NCBI GenBank assembly: GCA_016800925.1
Contig: JABCPU010000040.1
Location: 186,001-250,000, forward strand
Source: Suillus spraguei
Taxonomy: Eukaryota; Basidiomycota; Agaricomycetes; Boletales; Suillaceae
DNA length: 64,000 nucleotides
Reading direction: 5' to 3'
Every line of letters starts with the position of its first letter. Within the stretch, counting starts at the first letter, position 1. Below the pieces are notes generated by a model. That model was not told where the DNA came from, made no database searches, and saw only the letters and a program-made list of their open reading frames with translations. Position numbers and translations under genes: made by a program. Below are positions 1-11,899 of the stretch, piece after piece.

Positions 1-955
1 GTGTGAAGCACTTGTCCTTTCTTCTGCACAATCTTTTGCCCTAGGTAACCGACAGTCCTCGGAGTCGCAAAAGATCATCCGAATTCAATTTTGTGGCATA
101 CGAGGCAGTACTTATCCCCGAACACTTCCCCTCATACCATACCGGAAGTCGGGTAGTGTCAAAATCTCAAATATTATTTATTTCATTACTAACACCATGT
201 GACGTATCTACTGGAATGTTCATTTAGAAACACTGGAAGGGTTGCACCGAGATTTTCTAAAGCCAAAAAACCACATGACACACCCAGGCCCTACGACGTA
301 CACGTGAAGTGCTGCATGACAAGGGGCTAGAGACACTGCCAAGAAATTACGCCCGGATCAACAAACCGAATCAGTACAAATATCTCCAGAGAATTGGCCA
401 GTCCAACCCATTTCCCCTATGCATGACTTCCCTGCAGTTCGCTGTGGGTAAAATAATTCCTTCTCGAGTTAACACGAACGAGACTAATATTGATTTGTCG
501 AAATGATGAACGAAATGGAATCTAATACTTGTCCCGACCCTCCGCAACGAGTTGTGGATCCAGGACCGCTTCTAAGCGAAATGACTGTCACTGACCTAAT
601 CCGGCCCGGGACGTTTTGGTCACTTGCCAACACCTGGTGAGTTGTTAAACTTTGAAGGTGCTCATGTGCCCTGTGCTTGTCATGGACGATATTGTTTCTA
701 ATTGGGTTTATTGTTGAGATATGGTAACTATAGGCTAGGCTCCGACGCAACTCTGCTCTTACTCGGATCCTACTGTCATTGTCCTTGTCAGCGCTGGTCA
801 TGGTGTTTTTACTGCATTCGGAAACCTCTTTTTCAGTGTCGTACACGGTGATGTTGCCACTACTCGCGACTTCCCTCACGTTCCTATCTTACACCCATAC
901 TTCCAAGGTCGCAGGTACGTGGCCTGCAAGCTTATTCTTTTGCCCTACCATACCG
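1..955. other. Left-edge stretch without a recognised gene
   Basis: I find no protein family in either strand. The longest open frame (minus, about 484-879, 131 codons) is low in recognisable motifs and has no convincing splice context. On the plus strand around 740-900 a conceptual reading is open for about 55 codons but matches nothing I know. The stretch could be upstream sequence of the decayed chitinase copy that follows. Confidence 0.4.
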
Positions 956-2155
956 TAATAGACCCATGCCAACAACGTCGATCAACAACTTCTAGAACCA
1001 CCACTGAAGCAGATGTGAACAGTATTCCACTCCAAGGGTCAGATAGCTCGTTGTTTCCTGACTTTGTGTCAGAAGCACATACAAACGTAAGAATGACAAC
1101 TCGTGTACATGTTTCATCACTGAGCCAATGACATGTCAGGGTATCGAAGCACATAATGCCATTGGAGGTTAGGTGGTAGTATTCGCATTTTTATCTCAGC
1201 ATCGCAAACGGCGGAGAATCGAGAAGACGGTGATAGACTTTTGGACGCGGTCATCTAGATCGTGTCAGTTTCGAGTGCGTGTGCGTGTGTGTGTCGGCCA
1301 TCAGCATCGATGTCTAAACTTTTGACTTGCTTTGATTTAGTTGGGAGTTAACAAGGCGTCGGGCGTAATATTGTCAGCTTTGATGACACTGCGAACTTTT
1401 TTCTTTTTTTCTTTGAGAACTTTGCGCAGATTGCCCTGATCTGATTATCTTGGGCGTACTGTGATTCCAAACTTGATGATCCCTGGGCGGACTCATCTGA
1501 GCAGCAAGGCTCAGCTGTTTCTTCAATGAAGGCTTGATCATGCCCATTGATTAGATTGTCTTGGGTATTGCATCTACCTTCAATTCATCTAATCAACCTG
1601 TCTTCAGACGTCTCAGAATCGAGGCGCGACTCGAACACAACCAAACAACAATGACCTCAATACTGAGACAAGAAAGGAGCCCAGCAATGTATCGATCAAC
1701 AAGCAAGCGTGCATACACAAGAAGTCTCGTGACCGAAATGCGAAATGTTCATGACGCGCATGAGGTATTAAACATCGGGACTGTGGATTCCTGTGGTATT
1801 TACACAGGATCTGGAGATACTTTCCATCTCTGGGGACTACATCTCTAGAGACTAGTCGACAGTGGCTTCCTCAACTCGGAAGGTACGACTGCCCGAGGTA
1901 TCTACTATCGATTAGACTCGTGCAGCCATGCAAACGGTGCGTACTATGCCCCTGAGCTTGAAGGAACTACTGATGGGCTTGCTGTCAGCCTTACGTTTAC
2001 AATGAAACGCTCGAGGTCATGATTTCCTATGACAACGCAAATTCGTCTAAGGGCACATTCATCAAAACATTGGGCTGCAGGGGTATGCTATGTGGGAGGC
2101 AGGTAGATACCACAACAGTATCCTCGTCGATACCATCATAACGCTAAGTAGCCTC
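956..2155 (+). pseudogene. Decayed GH18 chitinase copy
   Basis: Short reading-frame pieces match, in order, the intact chitinase at 46.8-48.3 kb in this window. Around 1012-1085 SLFPDFVSEAHTN parallels FLPKFVSEAHAH. Around 1228-1275 TVIDF and a trailing CQFE-like reading parallel TVVDF and LQFE. Around 1500-1575 EQQGSAVSS and IVLGIA parallel QQHGSAVSA and IVLGIP. Around 1780-1925 VDSCGIYTGSGDTFHLWGL and GIYYRLDSC parallel the C-terminal barrel. Around 2020-2150 ISYDNAN and MWEAGRYHNSILVDTI parallel the C-terminus. The pieces sit in different frames and contain stops, for example a TAG where the live copy has the Gln of DQIVLG. No full-length product is possible. It is a paralogue remnant, not an exon set, because the frames cannot be joined by GT-AG introns. 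Confidence 0.75.
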
Positions 2156-2837
2156 ACTTGCCCCGTCGCACACAGTATACTTACATACCCACGTCAGACC
2201 ACCCTCTTTCTGTCGTCTTCTGCCATGTCATACTCACCCCTACGACAGTGTCATTCAATTCAAAAGCCAAGATAGTACCTTGAGTGGCGTTACAGGCAAG
2301 ATGGGAAGAACCCGCCACTGGGATTGGAGGATGCGCAACAGGCTCCTGAAAGGTTAAACCTCAAAAAAAATATTCATGACACTTACATGATTTAGACAAA
2401 GTTGAGTTTGACTAGATGACTGCTGCATACTCACGATGAAACTGCGCGTCGGTGCTCGGACACTTGTCGACCGCATGGTATAGTACAAATACGGTTCAGA
2501 AAGAATTTATGTACCAACTTAGCTGTACTTGCTTATTGCAGCATAATGGGACCGTATATACACGGTCATCAATATCATGATCACTGTAGCATACGGCATT
2601 CACAATCAACGCCCTTCGAGTTGTTCCTAGCGCGTGGGGCTTCTGCAGTGGCGCCCTAATCTTACTCTGGAGGTTTGCAATCAATGTATCACGTCATCTA
2701 TCTTATCTCATGCCCTCCACCCGGCATTCGGGAACTTGAGGCGCGTAGCAAGTTTCACATGCAAATAGATACAACAATTCTGTCAGTCCAATGTGTCTAG
2801 TAGCAAAACGCAGTCCATTTCTGATCGTACACATTCA
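2156..2837. other. Intergenic, nothing recognised
   Basis: Spacer between the chitinase remnant and the 3' end of the minus-strand NIPA-like gene. Only short non-conserved frames are present on both strands. I see no repeat or RNA gene. Confidence 0.4.
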
Positions 2838-5470
2838 TCAAAGCCATGTCTTAGAACTAGGCTTCACCAGCCTAATTCCCTGTACCGGAGGTGATGAATC
2901 CTCTTCCTCTTCCTCAGACGTCTCCTGCGAGGTCCGTTCCCACAGGCTTATCCTTTCCTCTGCGTCATCTACACCTCTCGGGTATCGTCGCGACCGGCCC
3001 ATTGAAGAGCTGAGTCGCGTTTCCGTGATGCGCGCATCCTCCTGACTCCGGTAGTGTCGCGGAGAGTCATTTAGCTGCGTACTAGACGACGGGGGAAATG
3101 CGGTCATCGTGGGAGTTGTTGGAGTTGAGAATGGATCAGTTTTGATCGGATTGGATTGTGATACATTGTCGAAGTAGTAGGTGCTGGTGGCTCATCATTT
3201 GCACGCGGTGGTACAACTAGCGATTGCGAATTAAGCCCTAATGAAATATCGGAGTTCGATGGTGGAGGATACACGAATGATGCGTTTGTCTGTATGGGCG
3301 GTGTGGAGCGCGCGGGGTTCCTGTGCTCATGCGTGGCATCCGCATCTCCACTACCTGGGGGGCGGTACGAGTGCACGAGATCTTGCGATCCGAATTTAAT
3401 GGCCGTTCTCCGTGGGCTGTATGGTGTTGATCCAGACGAAAACGACGATGCACGATCTGTCTCGGACGGCCTCGGAACAGGCGCATCATATAGCTGATGA
3501 CGTGTTAACCCATCATATGCGTTATTCGCATCTGTGGAAGGTAGACCGTCTGGACGCGCCCGAAGAGAGCTCGTGTGCCTGCTTGATTGACTCATCCGTG
3601 CTGAACGGGCGCGGATGATGCTGCTCATGGTGCCGAACGTGCCACGTAACGCTTCGATGCCAGGGTTTTCCGTACCGGCAATACCTTTCTCCTCGGTGTC
3701 TTCCGTGGATGCGCGGGTAGCTTGAAGGAGCATGGTGGACCGCCTACCAAGCTTCAGCTGCGCAGGGTCGACCTTGGACATTTGGAGGATTGTGATGCCG
3801 ACGCATATTGTGAGGAAGGCCAGGACAAGAGTGAGAATTTGCGAGACAGGGGAGCTGAGTCCTTGGAAGAGGACCTGTAATGATGGGTGAGCGATCAGGT
3901 GGTGTTGATAGTTGTAGCTGCGCGCACGATGGTTGTGACCATTGAACAAAATGAAACTGTTACAAGGGGTTAGTGTCAATCAGTAACGTGACTGAGCGTG
4001 GGTCACGTACATAAAACGTAGTACGTGGGCGTTACTATGATGATTCAGGTCAAATCAGTTGGGCAGTGAATGTTGGCAGGAAAAAAACTTTACCCATAGC
4101 TGCCAAGAGTAACACTTGAGTCTAAGCACACACACATATAATTATGCTGTCACTTACCAGTATTGAATAGCGCAAGTGCAATATTCAGGTAATAAATTTC
4201 CGTCACTGCATAGCGTTAGTACAGCGAAGTAAAGGCATATTAATGACGCACATAGTGTTATTACCACAAAAGCCATTAAGAAGTATATAAACCAGTTTTT
4301 GAACTATGGCACCAACAAATATATTAATGTGACGTTATGATAATTATAACAACTTGCCTGATTGTCTCCCATAACGGAGGTGACTATAGCTGCACCGAGC
4401 CCGGTCGTGACACTCACACTGATGCCGCCGATAGTACTGCACACAGATATATACCAAAGCATGTTGTTCTTGCCATATCTAAAAGAAAAAAATAAATAAA
4501 TGAAGGGAAAAGGGGTAATGTGTGAGGCGCGACTGACTTGGGTCCGAAGTAAAAGATAATAGAGAGGGCGATGGTAATCAGGACAGAAATATACCCGAGG
4601 AAACCAGGTGCCAAGAAGAGTTTCTTAAATGCCTCTATCTCGCCGGGTGTTTGCTCTTGTGGGCCTTATGCACCAGAAATAAGCTTTGGTATATGGTACT
4701 CATTCTGTGCAATTCTTACCGTTGAGAGCAATGATAGTGGAACCAATCTGGCACAAGTTGGTACACGAAAAAACAAGGAATCCACAATACTTACAATACA
4801 GAGAGCACAACCCATCCATCCGAAAATTGTGAGTGTCTCCTTGAGAAAGATGGAAGATAGAATGGCACATATTACAACAGATAGTGCGCCCATAGGAGTC
4901 TTGAGACATCATGGTGAAGATATGACAGAGAATGATATGTCTCACGCACCACAATGAGCGCTTCAACAAACGCATATGCTTTGCAGGATCAGCATAGAAT
5001 AGAATTAGAGTTCAAGTGACATACCAACAAAATTACACAACTCTCCACATATCATCACTTGGTAATTCGCGTGTTATGCACAACGCAAGTAGCGGGACAA
5101 GGGAACTCACTTGTCATGCCTGTCCACCATAATGGCTTTAAGAGCAAATATCAATAACAAGCTGAGGAGTGGCGGAGATGGCTCTCACAGATTTGAGATA
5201 CGCAACGCCTTCGCCTGCTGCATGCCCGGCCTGCGAGCGCAATAAGCCCCTCTTCTTGAAGACGAAACTAGAGCCAATCAACAAGCCACTCGTTATTGCA
5301 AGTATTATTCCGACGATCTAGGTTAATGGAGTAAGGCTGCGTATTAAAACCTGGAATGAACCGCCTACTTTAAGGCTTGAGGGTAATTGAAAGGTAGTGC
5401 TTGAACTAGAAGTAGTAGCGGAGGACGTCGCAGATGACGCCGTGGATGAAGCCATCGTGGTGGAGGACAT
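2838..5470 (-). CDS. NIPA-like magnesium transporter
   Basis: Multi-exon minus-strand gene of the NIPA (DUF803) family, polytopic membrane proteins linked to Mg2+ transport. After a Ser/Thr-rich N-terminus (start chosen at 5470, MSSTTMASS; an in-frame Met also exists at 5569) comes IVGIILAITSGLLIGSSFV, then FKKRGLLRSQAGHAAGEGVA, YLKSPLWWTGM, MICGELCNF and AYAFVEALIVV across short introns. The strongest signature is at 4893-4790: MGALSVVICAILSSIFLKE followed by FGWMGCALCI. The last membrane segment (about 3850-3780, LTLVLAFLTICVGITILQM) leads into a long cytosolic tail with the basidiomycete-typical RRSTMLLQATR, GTFGTMSSIIRARSARMS and a Glu-rich end near 2890-2950. Near 3110-3180 the tail changes frame without a good intron, so either a short unusual intron or a one-base error is present. 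The membrane core looks intact. Substrate assignment is by family only. Confidence 0.88.
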
Positions 5471-5936
5471 GGTCGTAATGAAGTCCGCAGTTGGGACCAG
5501 CTGTGTCGTAGCTATTCTCTCGAGTTGCGATGCAGTCGGTCTAGACCGAAACCGGAGGTAACATACCATTTATGGATAATTAACCTCCGTACTGGAGAAA
5601 TCCGGGTGTTGTAAAGAACCCCAAAAAGGAAGGATTATGGGGAACGGAATAATATTAATATCGTTCACGGGCAAGACGCCTGTGCAAGGCTGTTGGGTAG
5701 TTTGAAAGTCCTGGGATCCAGCCCGTCCTGAGCTGGGAGTCCTGTAATTAGTCTCGTTACGCTTTTTGGTGAGAATTCTGTCCTTAGTTTCTTTCTGATC
5801 TTTATCTCTGTTCTCTTTTATCTTTCTAGCGACCCACTCTCAGGCCCTTGACGCTTCTAGGTGTGCCAGCGCGCATCCTCCAGCTCTGGGAATCACCAAA
5901 TAGAGTGCCTGGCCCGAAGCTGATAATAATTTGCTC
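5471..5936. promoter_or_regulatory. Divergent promoter region, NIPA gene and adenylate cyclase
   Basis: About 470 bases separate the two divergently transcribed start codons, so both promoters must lie here. A pyrimidine-rich tract at about 5780-5835 lies just upstream of the adenylate cyclase start, as is common at fungal transcription starts. It could alternatively be the end of a 5' UTR intron (tctttctag at about 5822-5830). No specific operator is identifiable. Confidence 0.4.
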
Positions 5937-8900
5937 ATGGATATCATTCACCTTCCTTCAAATGACCACGAGTCTGACACAGAGTTGATTCTTGCCGAAC
6001 CATCATCTTCTCCAGAGCAGGATGCCACAATCCAATTCTCGCATCAACGTTTTGTACACCCAGACCTTTTGAAACCAGAATCTGGGGACTATCCAGAGAT
6101 CGCCCCCTTTCTTACTGAGGAGCCTGTGAGTCTTTTTGCCCCCCTCTGACCCGCCGCGTGTGTCAGGCGTGCCGTATCTTCCAAGGCTTGTCTTTGATGT
6201 CTTAGTGAACAAAATTAATATTCTTTCTTTTCCAGTTTCCAAGCCTCATAAAACGTTCTCTGGGCAAGAGCAAGGCGTCATTCTCATCCCTCACCTCTTC
6301 CCGCCAAGGAAGTTCTAGCAGCATCTACCCGAACCGTGGAGGAGCCGAATCACAATTTCTCTCAGACTTCTATGGTCAGTCGCTTTCCGACTTCACCTTA
6401 CGTGAGCAGGGAAGTTCGAGCAATCTCCGCAGAGGCGGCAGAATGAGGAAGTTTACCGACATCCTCAAGAAAGGCAGCCGGGGAAGGCTCTCCTCAGACA
6501 CAGGCTCGTCACCCCAGATGGGTCCGATTTGTTCCTGTGCCAACACTTCAACAGAAACTTTCATGAACCCCTTCATTCCATCTCCCTCACCAGTACTCAA
6601 GAAAGACAAGAAGGAGAAAGGGCGACAACAAAAGGGACGACCACCTCCTACTGTACCAAGTCCTCCATTGTCCCCCGCAAAGGATGATGAATTAATGAAG
6701 ATCGACCTTGCGTCACTTGCGCACATGGAGGGCATCGTCAATCCGTCCCTTTCAGGGCAGAATATTGCAACATCGAACGTTTCTCCATCAAGTACAGTTG
6801 ATCCGAGCACTGCCAGTACTTCTGGAAGTAGCTTCCAGCAGCCCCCATCACCCACACTCTCCACCCCTTTCGTGTTCAGCAATCCACATCCGTTTGCTCC
6901 CACTTCTCCTACCAGCAAGCGAAAAGCTTGCATCGATTTTCGAAAATTGTCTCCAAAGAGTTTGTCCCCTTTAATCGGACCAGATGAGCTAGACATGTTT
7001 GGAGTGACTGTCTATGAACCACCCTTATGGACCGCTCCAGAGAGCTGGGCTGTCGAGAAGGATGGTGAGGAGGAGGTAGATGTAGGTGGCGACTCGAGCT
7101 CGGAAGAGAGCACGAGAGATGTCACATCGTCTTTCAATAGCTCGGGACTTAGTTCGAAACGCAAATCCCGTCGGAAAAGCAACCACCCGCGTAAGCTATC
7201 CTCTCGCGGTAGCAATGACCGCGTTCGCGTTCGAATATATCGTGCGGATGGATCATATCACGTTGCCCCAATTTCGATACACTCCACCGTTGCGGAGCTC
7301 ACTCCGTCACTTAACCAGAAGTTATTTGCACACAAGGAGCGTGAAACACATAAACTGTACCTCAAGGAAAGGGGACGAGGTACGCCTTACCGCTGTGCGC
7401 TTGCTTGTATTTCTCACTATTGTCAGAGCGTGTCTTGGCGCCTACCGAGAAGCCAGCTGCCATTGTCATTCGTCGGTTGGAGCAGGCTGGATACGACCAA
7501 GCGGACAGCCTTGCTTTTCTCGGTGCAGAGGACATGACTTTTCTTATGAAATTCGTTTATAAAAGTCAACTCCTTGGCCCAGCAGTAAGTTGTATAAGGA
7601 AAACATTATAATCTGACTTGACGCCTTGCTTCCAGGCTGAGGAGCTTACATTTGATACATTCGACCTGGTTGACCTGACAGGCTGTAGTCTACCCACCAT
7701 ACCCATTGTCCTCCATCAAAACGCTAGCTCGATTGTGATCCTCAATCTCTCACGTAACCCAATGGTTGAGATACCCCTGGATTTTATACAGTCCTGCACG
7801 ACCCTCCGCGATCTCAAATTGTCCAGCATGGCGATGAAGAAAGTGCCTCAGAGTGTTCGGCACTCTACCAGCTTACATCGACTCGACCTGTCGTGTAATC
7901 GCATCGTGGACTTGGACGATGCTGGCCTCGACCGCATACCTGAGCTCTCAAGCTTGAGGCTCCAGAATAACAGGATAGAGCAGCTGCCTTGGTACTTCCC
8001 CCGTCTCAAGTTTCTGAACTTCCTAAACATTTCAAACAACAAGTTCGTGAATGTGCCTAGCGTCATTTGTCAGCTGCCTTGTCTCGTTGAGCTCGATGTA
8101 TCTTTCAACATGATCACTGAACTTCCGGAGGAAATTGGTCGTCTCACTACTCTCGAGCGCCTCATTTTGATTGGGAATCAGGTGGCCAAGTTACCTGAAG
8201 AATGCAGGAATCTCATCAACCTACAGTTACTTGACTGTCGAAGAAATAACATATCCGACATTTCCATTGCCTACACACTACCGAAACTCCAAATTCTCTA
8301 TGCCGATCATAATTCCGTTCACGCCCTTCATCTGTCCATTGGTCCCAACCTGTCAGTTCTGGACGCCTCCCACAACGATATCACGTTCCTCAAATTCACT
8401 CCTAGCTCCCCGCCGCAAATATCACACACCCTCACGCTGCTCGACGTCTCCTACGCTAAACTTTCCTCTCTTGATGCATTCGATTTTTCTCAGCTCCCTG
8501 CCCTTCAAACCCTGAAACTTGACCACAATGAACTCCGCACGCTCCCAGACTCACTCGGCGAACTCTCCCACCTCATACACCTTTCCTGTTGCGATAACAA
8601 ACTGGTCTCTTTGCCCTCCACTATCGGCCTCCTTCAGCGCCTAGAAACTCTTGATGCTCACAACAACAGCTTGACCGAGCTGCCTGTATCCCTTTGGAAT
8701 TGCGCATCACTAACCCATATCAACGTTACCTCGAATCTACTTGCTAGTTGGCATGATCCTCCTGGAGATAGCTTGATTGCACCAGCGCCATCTGGAATAA
8801 GTTTGGAGATTCCATCATCTTCGTCTTCACCCTCCCGAGCCGGCCACACTCCAAGAAAGCCCTCCAATGCTACATACACTATGTCAATACATAGTGCACC

Positions 8901-11665
8901 TGGTCGAGCACTCCCGCCCCTCGCTTACTCTCTCGAACGACTCTCAATCGGAGAGAACCGTCTGACAGAGGAAGCAATCCCTCCCCTCACCATCCTCAAG
9001 GAGCTCCGTGTCCTCAATTTATCCTTCAATGAAATTCAAGAGTTACCATCTTCCTTCCTCCGCAATCTACAGCAGCTGGAGGAACTGTACCTTAGTGGCA
9101 ACCAGTTAACGAGCATCCCCACTGAAGACCTCGTGAAAATGACCAGATTGTCGTGTTGTTCTTGAACGGGAACAAATTCCAGACCCTCCCCGCTGAACTG
9201 GGCAAAATTCCCAGCCTGACCATCATTGACGCCGGCAGCAACCTGTTAAGGTACAACATTCACAATTGGGAGTTTGATTGGAACTGGTGTGTTTTGATCG
9301 TTTGAACGTAGATGACTGGTTTGCTCACGGCACTGGCAGGAATTTCAATTGTAACTTGAAATACCTTAACCTGTCAGGAAACAAGAAATTGGATCTCAAG
9401 CAGAACAACGGTGGAAAGCGCGTGGTGGATGAACATGGAAGGGTGCTTTCTGACTTCTCCCGACTATCTCAGCTCCGGGTTCTCGGACTGATGGATGTCA
9501 TGACCACTTTCCTTCCCAATATTCCTGAGGACTCTGACGAACGACGTGTTCGTACTTCTCAGACGGAAGTTAACGGAATGTCATATGGGATTGCCGACAC
9601 CATTGGGAGGAATGGGTACCTAACCACGCTCGATCTTGTCCTGCCCGAATTTGGAGGGAAGAAGGATGAGGCACTGTTCGCAATGTTTGGGCGCGCTAAA
9701 GCTTTTCCCGGCAACAACATTCTGTCGAAGTACCTGCACGACAATTACGCTTCTATCTTTACCGAGCAGCTTCTTCAGTTGAAGAAAGACCAGAAGGGAG
9801 AGCGAAGGGATGGCGTACCGGACGTGTTGAGGCGTACATTCTTGAAGCTAAACAGACAGCTCCACGATAGGCTCTACTCGCAGCCATCTCGTAAGATGTC
9901 CCAAGTCAGCGCTACCACTGGTCCTTCTGGACCCGATTCTTCTTACCTCCGACAAGGAGCCTCTGGCATCGTGGTTTACCTGGTCGGCCGAACACTGTAT
10001 GTTGCCAACGTCGGGCATGCCCTTGCTGTCATCTCAAGCCAAGGGAATGCAGAACTCATTTCCAAGAACCACGACCCTTATGACCGAGATGAGGCGAGGC
10101 GCATTCGGCTCGCAGAGGGCTGGATATCGCCAACGGGACTCATCCATAATGAGGTTGATATGTCTCGAGGTTTCGGATTTTACCACGACTTTCCCGTTGT
10201 CAATGCACGACCCGACATCCATGTTCGTCAGTTAACTGAGCTCGATGAGTTCGTGATCATCGGCAACCGCGGATTGTGGCAGTATATATCCTACCAGACT
10301 GCAGTCGACATTGCTCGCCCGGAAGCTGACCCAATGATTGCGGCACAGAAGCTGCGTGACTTTGCCATAAGCTATGGCGCGGATGGAAACACCATGATCA
10401 TGGTTATATGCGTCTCCGACCTCTTCCGTTCTCGACACCCCGTAACAGACTCGCTTGTGGATCCAGATGTCTACAGCTCTATCAATAAAAAGAGAGCAGG
10501 GAAGAAAGCAGATATCGTTGATCGCACCATTGCTCGATTAGAAGGAGAGGTTTCACCGCCCACTGGGCATCTCTGTTTAGTATTCACCGATATTCGAAAT
10601 TCCACACAATTATGGGAAGCAAATGCAGGCATGCCCACAGCAATGCGTATCCATAATAACCTGCTGCGACGACATCTTCGAACTTGCGGTGGTTACCTTG
10701 TCAAGACAGAAGGCGACGCATTCATGTGCTCCTTTCCGACTACCCTTGCTGCGATGTGGTGGTGTCTCATCGTTCAGCTGCAACTTCTCCGTGAACCCTG
10801 GCCGCTGGAGATATTGGAGTGTCCCGAAGGTAAAGAGGTGTATGATGAGCATGGGCAGCTTCTTGCACGTGGACTTTCAGTCCGTATGGGGGTCCATTGC
10901 GGTGCTCCAGTGTGCGAAACAGATCCTATCACTGGTCGCATGGACTACTTTGGGACCATGGTCATCCGGGCCGCTCGTATATCCGGGATCGCGCTAGGTG
11001 GGCAAATTATGTGCAGTGCCGACGTCGTTCGCGAGATGAATGCCAAGATATTCGAGAATGGCCCGGACACGGAGTATTCAGATTCTCAACCAACGCAGGC
11101 CATCGAGGCGATCCGACAAATGCAGATAGCCCTTGTCCCTGTTGGAGAAAAAAAGTTGAAGGGGCTGGAGATTCCGGAGATGGTTTCCCTCGTCTACCCA
11201 GCAGCCCTCTTAGGCCGTCAGGACTTAGATGCATCTGGGTCGCATCTGAGCACATCCACATCCACAGCTCGAGTCCAGCTGAACATCGCTCAAGTCAGAG
11301 ACTTAGCTATGCTATGCCTGCGTATCGAGGCCCTGACTTCGGGTCGCATCTTTCGTCACCTCGAACAGAAGGAGAGTGTGTCTGACCCTTCATTGGAGCC
11401 TCTCTCCGACGAAGACGTTTCAGAGCCTTTGGTGATGTATGGTGATCCGAACTTGCTTCTCCCCCCGATGAACGAGAAAACATCCGAACTCGAGATCATG
11501 ATGCACCTCGATTCACTTTCCTTGCGGCTTGAGAACGCTGTTACATGCCTAGCTCTCAAGAAACTATCCGACAAATCATCCGCCATTGTGACAGCTCTAG
11601 AAGGCCATGAGGGTATTGACGCACAGACACTTCATTTAATAACTTCGTTGTTATCTCGCCGTTGA
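5937..11665 (+). CDS. CYR1: Adenylate cyclase (fungal, Ras-associated)
   Basis: Makes cAMP from ATP downstream of Ras and G-alpha, feeding the PKA pathway. Exons by eye: 5937-6125, 6236-7379, 7427-7584, 7636-9286, 9340-11665, about 1,820 residues, the usual size for fungal enzymes. Order of domains: Ser-rich N-terminus with SQFLSDFYGQSLSDFTL; Ras-association domain (from about 7220, RVRVRIYRADGSYH); many leucine-rich repeats (7640-9280); PP2C-like domain (9530-10440); class III cyclase domain from about 10555 with LVFTDIRNSTQLW (metal-binding Asp), YLVKTEGDAFMCSF, MGVHCGAPVC and DYFGTMVIRAARISGIA; then the fungal C-terminal region to TGA at 11663. Oddity: near 9150 the LRR frame stops and resumes one base shifted (MTRL, then a shifted frame reading LFLNGNKFQTLPAELG). 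This suggests a single-base deletion or assembly error, because everything downstream is intact. The start codon is the first in-frame ATG; an upstream exon is possible. Confidence 0.93.
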
Positions 11666-11899
11666 CCTTTCTATTGTGATTTCTCTTTCTCTTTTTCATT
11701 CCTCAGCTGCATCACTGTACCACATCTGCATTCAAACACGTATATATTACCTGCACGCCCTTGTTATGCATATTAATGGTCTGTACAATTCTTATACCAA
11801 TTCGTCTCTGCACTGCCGAAGGTGAATAACATTCATCTGGACATATAGCAATGATTCCAAATAACCTAACGCTTGCAAAACTAGTAAGTGCACAACTTT
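11666..11899. terminator. Shared 3' region of adenylate cyclase and beta-mannosidase
   Basis: The two genes converge here with about 235 bases between stop codons. The spacer is AT-rich and pyrimidine-rich just after the cyclase stop (about 11668-11705), consistent with 3' UTR and polyadenylation signals for both strands. No distinct element can be assigned. Confidence 0.35.

Noticed and set aside
6376..6996. 206-codon minus-strand frame opposite adenylate cyclase
   Set aside because: It lies wholly opposite the Ser/Pro-rich coding exon, has no known domain, and is explained by codon composition of the real gene.
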